Origin: Oscillospiraceae bacterium
GTDB taxonomy: Bacteria; Bacillota; Clostridia; Oscillospirales; Oscillospiraceae
DNA: 64,000 bases
Reading direction: 5' to 3'
Assembly: GCA_015068455.1 (NCBI GenBank)
Contig: SVKO01000001.1
Span: forward strand, 179,825-243,824
In this document: piece by piece, positions 1 through 9,500 of the stretch
Layout of the letters: each line of letters begins with the position of its first letter
Numbering within the stretch: position 1 is the first letter of the stretch
Translations under genes and position numbers: made by a program
Notes under the pieces: model-generated
Database searches by the model: none
What the model was told of the DNA's origin: nothing
Seen by the model: the letters and a program-made list of their open reading frames with translations, nothing else

Positions 1-3000
1 AACACTTCAACAAGCTGCGTCTCCGTCGCGTCGCAGCGGGAACAGTATCTCGTTTCCTCGCCGGCTGCCGTGCAGGTCGGTTCTGTCGTCATGGTCCACT
101 CGCCAAAATCGTGCCCAAGGGCATCAGTCTCGGTGACGTGGGTCACGCCGGTGAACATACCTTTGTAAGTGGTGGTGCCGACTGCGGTGCAGGTGGGCTC
201 CACGACGGTCGCCGGGGCAGGCCAGATGTCATCGCCGACACTGCCGGTGTTGTTGTTGACGCAATAGATGATCTGCGCGCCAGTGCCAAGGCCCAGGTCG
301 CCGGTCGAGGTAGCGTCGGAGCCGCCGGAGAAAACTACGTTGGTGTAGATGCTGCGGTCCAGGGTAACCTTATAGTAGTTGTGACCGTTCTCATCTACGC
401 CCACAGCGGTCATGACCTCGCCGGGGAAGGAAGCGTTTTCAATGACGCTGCCGGAGGCGAGGACGTAGGCGGCCGTGTTGCCGTCCTGGTCGACGAAGTA
501 CACGTCAACGGGATCGGGAGGATCGACGGGATTGGTCCGGTAGTAGGTGACGGAGGTGTTCTTCTCCTTGTACAGCTTCAGGACGTTGGCGTTGTTAGCT
601 CTGCCGGACCAAAAGTAGTGGTTGCTGGAGTTCCAGCTGAAATAGGGGTAGCTGCCGTTGGCCGTGTTCTTCAGCTGAGCGAGGCCGTTGCGGTTGATGC
701 CGGGGGTCCAGTTGCAGTAGGTGGAATTGATGCTGGAGTAGGCGCACAGATAGGAGCTGCTGTTCATGCCATAATAGCAGCCGGCAGCGGCACTCTTTAC
801 GGTGTAGTCGCTGCCGTTGGCAGCCAGGGTAATGACGTAGTCGTTGGCGACGCTGCTCATGGTATTGCCGTTCAAGGTGATGCCGGAAGCGGCGAATGTG
901 GAGCAGTTGTTGGAGTTCTCGACGTTGGTTCCGTTGGCGCTGCCGGCCACACCCTTGAGGACGTACATGCTGCCGGTGTTGGTGGTGTTGTTGGTGATGA
1001 CGTAATTGCCGGCCCAGTCGGCGGGTGCGGCGGTGAGCAGCTCGTAAACAACGGGGCCCGCTTCCTCACGGGAATAGAGAGCGTAGAGGGTGGTGCTGCC
1101 GGTGCCGACGGTGTAGGATGCGCCGGGGGCGTAGAAGGTCGGGGCCGTGGTGGTCTCGTCGATCTGATGATCCATCCAGCCGATGAAGGTCCAGCCGACG
1201 GGGTTAAAGTCGATCATTTCGGGCAGGGTGACGGTATCGCCCGGCATGCCCATCAGGCTGCCCTGAGGCCTGCCGGATGCGGCAAGGCTGACCGTGTAGC
1301 CGACAAAGTTGGTGGTAATGGTGACGGTGGCGGCGCCGCTGACCTTGGTGGCGCGGTAGCCGTTTTTCACACCGGTATCCGCAGGTCCCTTCAGGTTCTT
1401 AAAAGCGCCGGCGGCGGAAACGTCGACCACTTCATATCCATCCTCCAGGTTGACCACGAAGTTGACCTGGCCGCTGCCGCTGAGATCCACCTCGCCGGTG
1501 GCACTGTCGCGGGCCAGAGCGACGGTGGTGTCGGGCGTGCCGCCGGTGGTCAGATCCTGGGTGGGATAGGCGGTGACGGAGGCTCCTTCTCCGCAGGCAA
1601 AGACGACCTTCGGGGCCTCAATGCCGCAGTGGATGCAAACGCCGTTCTCGTCGAATTCATGATCGCAGGGCTCGTCTGTGGCAACGACGGTAATGGTAAC
1701 GGCATTCTTCACCTTGGTCAGGCGGTAGCCGTTCTCCACGCCGGTTTCAGCGGGCAGCTTCAGATTCTTAAAACTGGCAGCGGGGGCGGCCACGACGCTC
1801 TTGATGCGGTAGCCCTCCTCCAGGTTGATCACGAAGTTTACCTGACCGTCGCCGGAGACGTCGATGCTGCCGTCATCGCCGGACCGCGGGAAGGAGGCAG
1901 TCGCGTCGGGGGTGCCGCCGGTGGTCAGATCCTTGGTGCGGTAGACAGTGACGGAGCAGCCCTCGCTGCAGACGAAGCTGGCCTTGTAGGCCTCATAGCC
2001 GCAGCGGGAGCAGACGCCGGTCCCGTCGTCGAGGTCATGGCCCAGGGCGGGGATGATTTCGGTCTCGACCGTGTGGCACTTGGGACAGGTTCTCGTGATG
2101 TTGCCTTGTGCAGTGCAGGTGGGCTCTGTTATTTCAGTCACAAATTCATGCTCACAGAGCGCGGGGTTGTCAGGATCATAATATGTATTGTAGAACCACA
2201 GGGAGCGGGCGGCAGCGTAGGTCTTCAGGTTGGCGGCGTAGTTGGCCCAGTCAGACAGGGAGCTCACAGCGTCTCCCGCGGTCTTCAGCATGCTTTGCGC
2301 ATATTCGGTACCGTTCTCCAGGGTCGTGGCATTCGCGTACTGGTGGAGATTGTAGCCGATCCGGTTGACCTTTCTGTGGTTCATCTTTGCCGAGGCGTCT
2401 ATCTCGTCAGTCATCGTCTGGATCACACTGGAAAGACCGTTGAACAGCTCGTAGTTCTTGTTGTACTGACGGGCGACCTCCAGCTGGAAATCCTCGTGCT
2501 GATAGAGGGTCTTGTACAGAGAGGTCTTGTAGCTGTCCTCATTGATTTCCGAGATGAATGCGCCTTTGCCGGATTTGCGGTCAGCAACGGTCCCCAGACC
2601 CGAATTCGACTGGGTAGAACCCATGGCGTTGTCCAGATCCCACAGCGGACCGGCGATCAGCTTGTCGGCTTCGGTCTGACCGTCCCGATGGAACAGGATG
2701 CTTCCTGCGCAGACGTCATAACTCTTGACGTACTCCTGCATGAGATACATCTTGGCAAAGCTCTCCATGTCGATGTAGTCGCTGTAGTGCTTGCCCTTGG
2801 TGTTGTATCCGGTCCCCGAACGCATCGCGTCCCAGGCATCCTGGAGCCAGGAATGGATATTGTCGGCGGCCGCCTGGATGTTCTCCGGCGTTTCGCCGCC
2901 CTCGCCGAGCAGATTATCGCCGATCCCTTTTACGGTAATCAGGTTATAATGCGACGAGTCATTGCCGCCGCCGTGCATGCCCGTAAGCTCGAACTGCGGA

Positions 3001-3920
3001 TCGCCGCCATCCGCGACGGAAACGGTTTCCAGATAGTTGTCCTCCTCGATGAGGTATCCGTCATCGGTCACGAAGGAATCGTATTTGGGCGTGACCGTGT
3101 AGCAGCCCTGGTACTCGCCGTTCATCCAGACGTCCGCGGAGGCGGTATCCTGGCCGACGCCGAGCTCATGGGCGAGCGCAAAACCCGACCGGTTGCACAT
3201 CAGGCTGTGGTCGCTGATCTCGGCGAGGATGGACCATTTTTTGGTCTTTGCGGAGTCGATCCCCGGGAATTGGATCTTGCTGTCCAGCTTGATGTTGTAT
3301 GCCTTTTTGTCCTGGGCCTGGGACCAGGTGTAGTTGCCGCGGCCCTTGATCGAAGGCATTTCGATCCAGGACCCGTTGATCCAGATCTGGCCGACGCAGG
3401 AGGTCTCGTGTGCGCTGTCGCCGTCCATAGCCGCGATGGTGCCCTGGGTCTCGTCGATGTTGATGAAGATGGGCTGGATATCCGCGGAACCTTGATAGGT
3501 CACGAGATTGAGGGTCGCCAGGGTCGATGGTCCACTCCTGAAGGCATAGCTCGTGCCGGTGACCGAGCTGTAATTGGTCGTGGGCGCCGGAATGGGACAG
3601 GTGCCGCTGGTATAGTCGGTATTGCCGACCCTTGCCTGCGTGTCACCGTCCCAGGAAAGCTTGCAGTTCTCCACCACCGCGTTCCCAGGCAGGTAAATCT
3701 CATAACACTTTGTGCTTGCAGAGACATTTCCCCAGCTGTTTACCCTGGTAGGAACGTCATGCGCGAAGACGTCGATCCTGATCGGCAGGCCATTCGTGTC
3801 CGTTGCCTCGATCCACAGCTTCGTCGGCGCGGTCGCCGCCGCCGCGGGCAGCGTGACCGACGGCAAAAGCCCCACAAGCAAGGCAAATGCCAGGGCCAAA
3901 GAAACCAGTCTTTTTTTCAT
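1..3920 (-). CDS. Secreted CotH-like surface protein, C-terminus cut by window edge
   Basis: The gene reads leftwards from ATG 3920 (SD-like GAGGGGAG) and runs off the window start, so the C-terminus is missing. The first ~30 residues are a signal peptide (MKKRLVSLALAFALLVG, then PAAAA). Residues ~170-480 resemble the CotH kinase-like family: a K-x-R-G-N-x-T-W motif, KKWSILAEISDHSLMCN, an LNGEYQG-like MNGEYQGCY and a GPLWDLDNAMG segment. After it come paired CxxC modules of the HEFVTEITEPTCTAQG type, two related Cys-containing repeats (each with CSEGCSVT- or CGEGASVT-like starts) and a beta-rich, Tyr/Ser-rich part. CotH proteins are atypical protein kinases or spore-coat proteins; kinase activity here is inferred. 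Modules of the same TC..GG/CxxC type recur in the SLH proteins further right, so this is probably an extracellular surface protein. Confidence 0.75.
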   Translation of the reverse strand, partial: MKKRLVSLALAFALLVGLLPSVTLPAAAATAPTKLWIEATDTNGLPIRIDVFAHDVPTRVNSWGNVSASTKCYEIYLPGNAVVENCKLSWDGDTQARVGNTDYTSGTCPIPAPTTNYSSVTGTSYAFRSGPSTLATLNLVTYQGSADIQPIFINIDETQGTIAAMDGDSAHETSCVGQIWINGSWIEMPSIKGRGNYTWSQAQDKKAYNIKLDSKIQFPGIDSAKTKKWSILAEISDHSLMCNRSGFALAHELGVGQDTASADVWMNGEYQGCYTVTPKYDSFVTDDGYLIEEDNYLETVSVADGGDPQFELTGMHGGGNDSSHYNLITVKGIGDNLLGEGGETPENIQAAADNIHSWLQDAWDAMRSGTGYNTKGKHYSDYIDMESFAKMYLMQEYVKSYDVCAGSILFHRDGQTEADKLIAGPLWDLDNAMGSTQSNSGLGTVADRKSGKGAFISEINEDSYKTSLYKTLYQHEDFQLEVARQYNKNYELFNGLSSVIQTMTDEIDASAKMNHRKVNRIGYNLHQYANATTLENGTEYAQSMLKTAGDAVSSLSDWANYAANLKTYAAARSLWFYNTYYDPDNPALCEHEFVTEITEPTCTAQGNITRTCPKCHTVETEIIPALGHDLDDGTGVCSRCGYEAYKASFVCSEGCSVTVYRTKDLTTGGTPDATASFPRSGDDGSIDVSGDGQVNFVINLEEGYRIKSVVAAPAASFKNLKLPAETGVENGYRLTKVKNAVTITVVATDEPCDHEFDENGVCIHCGIEAPKVVFACGEGASVTAYPTQDLTTGGTPDTTVALARDSATGEVDLSGSGQVNFVVNLEDGYEVVDVSAAGAFKNLKGPADTGVKNGYRATKVSGAATVTITTNFVGYTVSLAASGRPQGSLMGMPGDTVTLPEMIDFNPVGWTFIGWMDHQIDETTTAPTFYAPGASYTVGTGSTTLYALYSREEAGPVVYELLTAAPADWAGNYVITNNTTNTGSMYVLKGVAGSANGTNVENSNNCSTFAASGITLNGNTMSSVANDYVITLAANGSDYTVKSAAAGCYYGMNSSSYLCAYSSINSTYCNWTPGINRNGLAQLKNTANGSYPYFSWNSSNHYFWSGRANNANVLKLYKEKNTSVTYYRTNPVDPPDPVDVYFVDQDGNTAAYVLASGSVIENASFPGEVMTAVGVDENGHNYYKVTLDRSIYTNVVFSGGSDATSTGDLGLGTGAQIIYCVNNNTGSVGDDIWPAPATVVEPTCTAVGTTTYKGMFTGVTHVTETDALGHDFGEWTMTTEPTCTAAGEETRYCSRCDATETQLVEV

Positions 3921-4281
3921 TATTTTTCTCCCCTCGTTTATCCTTTTTTCAAAACGGGCGGACTGTATCCCTCATTCATTTTTTACCAACAGGGTACAAT
4001 CATCCATTATATATAGTGTTATATATTCATTTTATCAGAAAACTTTAACGGCGGCAATACTTTTATTGCATAAATAATACTGAATCTCATTATTTAATGA
4101 TGGCGTCGTTCCGTAAACAGGCAGTCATCGGCTGATTCATCGGCTTCGGCGGCATATTGCGGTTTTCCCCTCCGGTTTCAAACATTACCAACATATCGCA
4201 GCGGAAAGCGGAAACAATACGAGTGTGACGTACAGATTCCGCATTTGACGGCACAAAACGCATCGGAAGGAGATGAAAACA
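3921..4281. other. Divergent intergenic region
   Basis: About 360 bases between the start of the CotH-like gene (minus) and the spore-protein gene (plus). It must contain both promoters. I see an AT-rich stretch at 3960-4090 and no convincing gene, RNA or repeat. A sigma-G type promoter for the spore protein is expected but I could not fix its boxes. Confidence 0.5.
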
Positions 4282-4479
4282 ATGACGAACCGCAACAATT
4301 CCATCAATGTTCCCGAGGCCAGAGGCGCCATGGATCGCTTTAAGATGGAGGCTGCCAGCGAGGTTGGCGTCAACCTCAAGGACGGCTACAACGGCGACCT
4401 GACCTCCCGCGAGGCCGGCTCCGTCGGCGGCCAGATGGTCAAGAAGATGATCGAGGCCTACGAGCAGCAGATGCACTGA
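4282..4479 (+). CDS. Alpha/beta-type small acid-soluble spore protein
   Basis: A 65-residue protein that saturates and protects DNA in dormant spores and is degraded at germination. It matches the family along its whole length: PEARGAMDRFKMEAASEVGV contains the region cut by the germination protease (EAASEVGV, compare E-x-A-x-E-x-G-V), and RQNGSVGG is represented by SREAGSVGG followed by a K-K...EQQ ending. An in-frame ATG at 4273 sits directly on the AAGGAG (4267-4272), so the ATG at 4282, about nine bases downstream, is chosen. It is a single-gene unit followed at once by a strong terminator. Its presence is the best evidence in the window that the host forms endospores. Regulation by a late forespore sigma factor is expected from the family, not read from the sequence. 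Confidence 0.93.
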   Translation: MTNRNNSINVPEARGAMDRFKMEAASEVGVNLKDGYNGDLTSREAGSVGGQMVKKMIEAYEQQMH

Positions 4480-4494
4480 CGCACAGGATGCAGC

Positions 4495-4530
4495 AAAAAA
4501 AGACTGTCCCGTTTGCGGGACAGTCTTTTT
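4495..4530. terminator. Bidirectional rho-independent terminator
   Basis: A-rich flank, stem AGACTGTCCCG / CGGGACAGTCT, loop TTTG, then a T run. It ends the spore-protein gene on the plus strand and, read on the other strand, the lipase-like gene whose stop is at 4541. Confidence 0.92.
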
Positions 4531-4540
4531 CCAACCTGTG

Positions 4541-5326
4541 TCAATCCCCCTCCGGCTGCGGCGCGGGCTCCCTGGCGGGGAGATCGGCATAGAGGGCTTC
4601 GCTGTCGTAGCCGGTGTGGTAGCGGGCGGGATTGAAAAGCCGGCGGACGGTGCGCTGCTCTGCCTGCCCAACGTCCACCCGGTGGATCATATCGAACCCC
4701 CGGAAGGGGGGCATATAGGTGACGATATCATTGATGTTGGCGAAATTCCAGCACTCGGCACACAGCGAATCCAGGTACCGGTGCGTCTGCTCCCGGTTGG
4801 ACCGGGTGGAGCGGAAGGGCCGGACAGACCCGAAGGTGAACAGATGGGGCCGCACGCCGAAATTATAGTTCAGGTCCTGGCAGCACAGGATCGCCTGTCC
4901 GGAGCCCAGGGACCAGCCCACCACCTCCGTCTCGGCGGTGGGATGCGCCTCATGCAGCTCGCTCCATTTTTCGCGCACCTCATTCTTGACGGTGCGGTAC
5001 ATCCTGCCCCAGCCCCGGTGGACCCGCAGCTGCAGGGGCTCGCCCTCAAAGTCGATGGAGTCATAGTACTTGCCGGCGAACTCAAAATTTACCAGCCAGT
5101 CCGCAAAGCCGATGGTCCGCTGAAAATTGATCTGGATCACATCCCGCTCCGGCTCGTAGTGGATCTCGTAATTGACCTCCCGCTGCAGGCCCAGGAGCTT
5201 GTCCAGGGCGCCGGAGGTATAGCTGATCGCCGTATAATTGACCCGGACCGTCGAACGTCTGGTGGCGTTGAAGTCCTCGCTGGTGTTGATGAAATACTGC
5301 GCAAAGGGCAGCCGCCGGTATGCCAT
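4541..5326 (-). CDS. Class 3 lipase-like alpha/beta hydrolase
   Basis: 261 residues. The nucleophile elbow is GWSLGSGQA (compare GHSLGGA), with acidic residue candidate in ANINDIVTYMPP and the last catalytic residue candidate His in RYHTGYDS; this order Ser-Asp-His is that of the Lipase_3 family. The N-terminal half contains the lid/substrate region and a GWGRMYRTVKNEV segment typical of the family before the elbow. No signal peptide is visible, so the enzyme is probably cytoplasmic. The substrate (a lipid or another ester) cannot be told. The start ATG 5326 has a weak AGAGGCG site. It converges with the spore-protein gene and lies downstream of the desulfhydrase gene, from which a hairpin separates it. 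Confidence 0.75.
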   Translation of the reverse strand: MAYRRLPFAQYFINTSEDFNATRRSTVRVNYTAISYTSGALDKLLGLQREVNYEIHYEPERDVIQINFQRTIGFADWLVNFEFAGKYYDSIDFEGEPLQLRVHRGWGRMYRTVKNEVREKWSELHEAHPTAETEVVGWSLGSGQAILCCQDLNYNFGVRPHLFTFGSVRPFRSTRSNREQTHRYLDSLCAECWNFANINDIVTYMPPFRGFDMIHRVDVGQAEQRTVRRLFNPARYHTGYDSEALYADLPAREPAPQPEGD

Positions 5327-5407
5327 GCCGATCGCCTCTTTTCTCTTTCTCTAAGCCCATTATACCGAACACTGCGGCGCTTCTCAACAGAAAAATACAT
5401 AAAGAAG

Positions 5408-5437
5408 CGGGGCCGCAGAAAACGCCGCGGCCCCGAT
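5408..5437 (-). terminator. Hairpin terminator of the desulfhydrase gene
   Basis: Stem CGGGGCCGC / GCGGCCCCG with a ten-base loop. On the minus strand it follows the stop at 5443 and is followed by CTTCTTT. Confidence 0.65.
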
Positions 5438-5442
5438 TTTCG

Positions 5443-6387
5443 TTATTCAATGGCGAACAGGCCGCCGGCGCCGCCGGAATGGAGGAACAAGACCCTGTCC
5501 TCCGGGCGGAACGCGCCCTCCCGCGCCATTTCCACGAGGCCAGCGAAGGCCTTGCCGGTATAGACCGGGTCGAGGAAAATGCCTTCCTTCTCCGCCATCA
5601 GCCGGACCGCCGCGTTGCCGGCCTCAGAGGCGATGGCGTAGCCGGGGCCGCACATGTCGCGCAGGGAAAAATCGTCGTTCGTGATCTCCACGTCCGCGTC
5701 CAGCAGGGCGGCCGCCTCCCGCATGAGGGCGGGGGTGATCTCGTCGAAGGGATCGGTGTCCACCATCATGCCGTAGACCTTCGTGCCCGGCAGGAAGAGC
5801 TTGGCCCCCAGGGCCAGGCCGGCCATGGTGCCGCCGGAGCCCTCGGCGCAGATCAGATGATCGAAGCGCATGCCCTGCGCGGCGATCTCCCGGGCGCAGT
5901 CCACGTAGCCCAGGGCGCCCAGGGCGTTGGACCCGCCGCAGGGGATCTTATAGTAGGGCACGCCGGACGCCTTGCCCACCCGGTCCATCTCTTCATAGAT
6001 GTCGGCATAGTCGTCGGTGTCCACGAAGCGCACGTCGGTGCCCATGAGCTTCTCCAGGAGCTGATTGCCCAGACATTCGGTGACGCCCCGCTTCTTGAGG
6101 ATCAGAATACAGCGCATGCCCAGCCTGCCCGCAGCCGCGGCGGTGAGCATGGCATGGTTGGACTGGGCTCCGCCGGTGGTGAAGACCAGCTCTGCGCCCT
6201 TCTGCTTTGCGTCGGCCAGCAGGAACTCCAGCTTCCGGGTCTTGTTGCCGCCCAGGCCAAGGCCGGTGAGGTCGTCGCGTTTGATATAGACGTTGGCGCC
6301 CAGCATCGCGCTGATGTTGTCCAGCCGGTGGATCGGCGTGGGGAACAGGCCCAAAGAGAGCCGGGGGAAGGTATCGAGAGATTTCAT
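5443..6387 (-). CDS. dcyD: D-cysteine desulfhydrase / ACC deaminase family PLP enzyme
   Basis: 314 residues from the ATG at 6387, which has AAGGAGA five bases upstream; the frame stays open further upstream but without a site. It is a fold-type II PLP enzyme that splits D-cysteine (or a similar amino acid) into pyruvate, sulfide and ammonia. Seen: the N-terminal LFPTPIHRLDNIS, the PLP lysine in GGNKTRKLEFL (around residue 50), TTGGAQSNHA that holds the substrate, CAEGSGGTMAGL that binds the phosphate, and LHSGGAGGLF near the end. The TTGGAQSNH form is shared by D-cysteine desulfhydrases and ACC deaminases, so the exact substrate is inferred. It is monocistronic. Confidence 0.88.
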   Translation of the reverse strand: MKSLDTFPRLSLGLFPTPIHRLDNISAMLGANVYIKRDDLTGLGLGGNKTRKLEFLLADAKQKGAELVFTTGGAQSNHAMLTAAAAGRLGMRCILILKKRGVTECLGNQLLEKLMGTDVRFVDTDDYADIYEEMDRVGKASGVPYYKIPCGGSNALGALGYVDCAREIAAQGMRFDHLICAEGSGGTMAGLALGAKLFLPGTKVYGMMVDTDPFDEITPALMREAAALLDADVEITNDDFSLRDMCGPGYAIASEAGNAAVRLMAEKEGIFLDPVYTGKAFAGLVEMAREGAFRPEDRVLFLHSGGAGGLFAIE

Positions 6388-6489
6388 GGCCGTCTCCTTT
6401 CGATTCATGCGATCGGAATGCGGAAATATGGAACGTATCTGTATTATATCATTGCCAAATCTGAAAAGCAACGCCGCCCGCGGCAAAGA

Positions 6490-6516
6490 ACGCGGGGCTG
6501 CCGAAGCAGCCCCGCC
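6490..6516 (-). terminator. Hairpin downstream of the GH43/SLH gene
   Basis: Stem GCGGGGCTGC / GCAGCCCCGC with loop CGAA (6492-6515); on the minus strand it is followed by GTTCTTT. It lies just after the stop codon at 6551. Confidence 0.65.
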
Positions 6517-6550
6517 GGGGGTTGTTTATATGGTTGTGGGGGTCGTGCTC

Positions 6551-9500
6551 TCATTCCGCTGTCGCGCGGTACAGGAAGGTCACGACCTGGCCTCTGGTGC
6601 AGGTGGCGTCCGGGCCGAAGGCGGTGTCGCTCAGGCCCTTGGTGACGCCTTCCTCCACGGCCCAGGCCACGGCCTTCATGTAGTAGCCGCCGGGATTCAC
6701 GTCCATGAACGGGGTCTGCGTGCTCTTTGGCGCGGGCTCGCCCTTGAAGCGCCACAGGAAGGTGACGATCTGGCCTCTGGTGCAGGTGGCGTCCGGGCCG
6801 AAGGCGGTGTCGCTCAGGCCCTTGGTGATGCCTTCCTCCACGGCCCAGGCCACGGCCTTCTCATAGAAGGCGCCGGGCTTGAGGTCGGTGAACGGGGTCT
6901 GCGTGCTCTTTGGCGCGGGCTCGCCGGCGGCACGCCACAGGAAGGTCACGACATGGCCTCTGGTGCAGGCGTTATCGGGGCCGAAGTGGGTGGCGTCGGC
7001 GCCGTTGGTGATCTGGGGCTCGGCATAGTAGGCCCAGTAGACGGGATCAAAATAGAACTTGCCCTCGTCGCGCACATCGTCGAACAGGAAGTCGTCTGCG
7101 GGCGCAATGACCAAACCGTGGAATGCCGCCTCAAGCGCAAGGACGGCAGCGTCCACCTCTTCCTGGGTCGCGTCTTCGTCGGCATACACCGCCTTGGCCG
7201 CAGCCAGGGCCTGACGGAAGGCGGCCATGCTGTCTTCCGTATAACCGACATCGGGCATTCCTTCGAGGCCCTCGAGGACCCACGCCAGAGTGTCCTTCAC
7301 GACGGGCATCTGCGCGCCGAGATCCTCGAAGGTCAGGGACTTGAGAGTCGCCTTGTAGCCCTCGGTCATGCCGGTGTAGGCGTCGATCACGATGTAATCG
7401 GCGTCGATGCCGGAATCGGCATAGGAGAACATCTCGGTGAATTCCTCGCCGTCATTGCTGCGCAGGCAGGTATATTTATCGCCCACCTTCTCGATGCGCA
7501 GGTAATAGGTTTTGGCGGTGTCCAGGCCGGGCGTGGAATTCACGCCGTCCTCGTCCTCGTGGGTCACGGCGCCGTCGTGACGCTCGAAGTTCTGCAGGGC
7601 GCCGTCGCCGCCGCGGATGCCGCAGAGATTCCGGAAGTCGTCGCCCTGGGCGGCGTAGAAGCCGAAGAACTGGTAATAGCCGTTGGACGCGCCGGAGGGA
7701 TCGAAGTCAAAGGTCAGGGTGGCGGCCCAGTCGCCCTCAACGGGAACCATGACCACTTCCTCGGGCACGGTGGCCTGGTCGCCCTCGTTCTGGCCCTTGC
7801 AGGGCTCGAAGGCCGGACGGGTGCAGGTCAGGGTCAGGCCGGCGCCCTCCTTGATGCCGTTGCCTCCCGCGTTGTTCAGGATGCTGAACTGTTCGGCGCA
7901 GGCGGGATCGGTGAAGTCGATGTTGTCGGGCACGGTGGCGCCCTCGCGGGGGATGCGCTTGGTTTTGGTCGCGCCGCAGCGGGTGCAGGTGTAGGTCATG
8001 ACGCCGGGGGACCCGGTGGTGGGCGCCAGGGTGACGGTTCCTTCGTCGAAGTCATGGCCCAGGGCGTCGGTATAGTCGTGCTTGTAGCTCCGGCCGCAGA
8101 CGGTGCAGGTGGCCGTGGTGTAGCCGCCCTCCAGGCAGCCGGGTGCGGTGACCTCGTCCACATAGCTGTGCTCGTGGTCGCTGGGGGCGTCCTTCATCTG
8201 CGTGTCGCCGATCTCGAAATAGTCCACATCCACATAGCCGCCGGCCTGCTTGGTGGCGAAGTTGAAGATGCCGAAGCGGCAGCCGTCGAAATGGGTCGGA
8301 TAACCGAACTCCACCTTGCGGGACTTGCCGGGATCGATCCAGTTGACGCTGTCTGTGCTGTAATAGAAGTGGGCGAACTCGTTGCCATAGGAGCGGTAGT
8401 CGAACCAGGTCTTGAAATAGACGCGGGTGGTGCCGGGGTCCAGCTCCTCCAGCACGTCTTCGATCCAGGGGTCGTTGTTGGAGAAGTCCGCGTTCTGGTC
8501 GTTGCCGTTTCTCTGGCGGTAGACGATGTATTTCTTATCGCCGTCCACGCGCACGGCCAGGTAGCCGTAGCTGCGGTGGAAGGCGCCGAAGCCGGCGATA
8601 TCGCCGTCGCGCATGCCGTCGATCTCCATGGCCACATGGCCCCAGCACTGGGGACCGAAGGTGCGGGCGGTGAGCACATTGCGGCAGTCGGTCATGGAGG
8701 TGGCGGTGGTCCCGTTGGTCAGGCGCAGGTAGCCCGCCCGCTCGGTCATGGACCAGTAGCGGTTGTCGGGCATGTGGTTCCACTCGAAGCCCAGGGGCAG
8801 GTTGGAGCCGTTGTAGGCGTAGCGCTCGGGCTCGACGGCGTTCTTCGGCGGGGCCTGCAGGGTCCAGGCCGGGCGGGTCTCGCCGTTGTCGAACTCCGTG
8901 GACTCCACGATGCTCTCCTTCGCGAAGGTCCCCTCCACGGGCACCGTCACCCGGTCGGACCGGGAGGCCTTGCCGCTGGCGTTGGCCACCACGGGCCAGC
9001 CGCTTACGTCGAAGGTGCAGGGGGTCAGGGCCAGGCCGCGGCCGGCCGCGCCGCGCAGATGCATGAAAAAGCCCATCCACTTGCCCTCTGTCTGGGTGCT
9101 GCCGTCCACCATGTCCACGATGCCGCCCTGGGCCAGGCCCTCGCTGCGGCCGTAGGAATCGTCGATGATGACCTTGCCCTCGTAGGGGCCGTCCACCGTC
9201 CTGGACTTCCAGACCAGCTGCTGCTTGCCCGCGCCGGAGGGCCAGGTGCACATGAACACATAGTAGGTGTCGCCCACCTTGTAGGCGTGGGTGGCCTCCA
9301 GGAAGGTGTTGTTCCGACCGCAGACGTCGGAGGTCATCTGGCCGGTGATGATGGTTTTTTTCCACTCCGAGCCGGAGAAGTCGGGCTTTAATTTGTCCAC
9401 GGAGATGGTGCCCGAACCGGAGAACATATAGACGTCCTCCCCCTCGAAGAGCATGGAGCCGTCGTGATAGAAGGTATTGCAGACGGAGAACTGCTCCCAG

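Noticed and set aside
111..4016. A 1301-codon open frame on the plus strand
   Set aside because: It is antisense to the CotH-like gene. Its translation is low in complexity (Gly, Val, Ala, His), with no start site or domain, while the minus strand gives a signal peptide and clear motifs.
6293..9391. A ~1030-codon open frame on the plus strand
   Set aside because: It is antisense to the GH43/SLH gene, a GC-rich repetitive gene that keeps the opposite frame open by chance.
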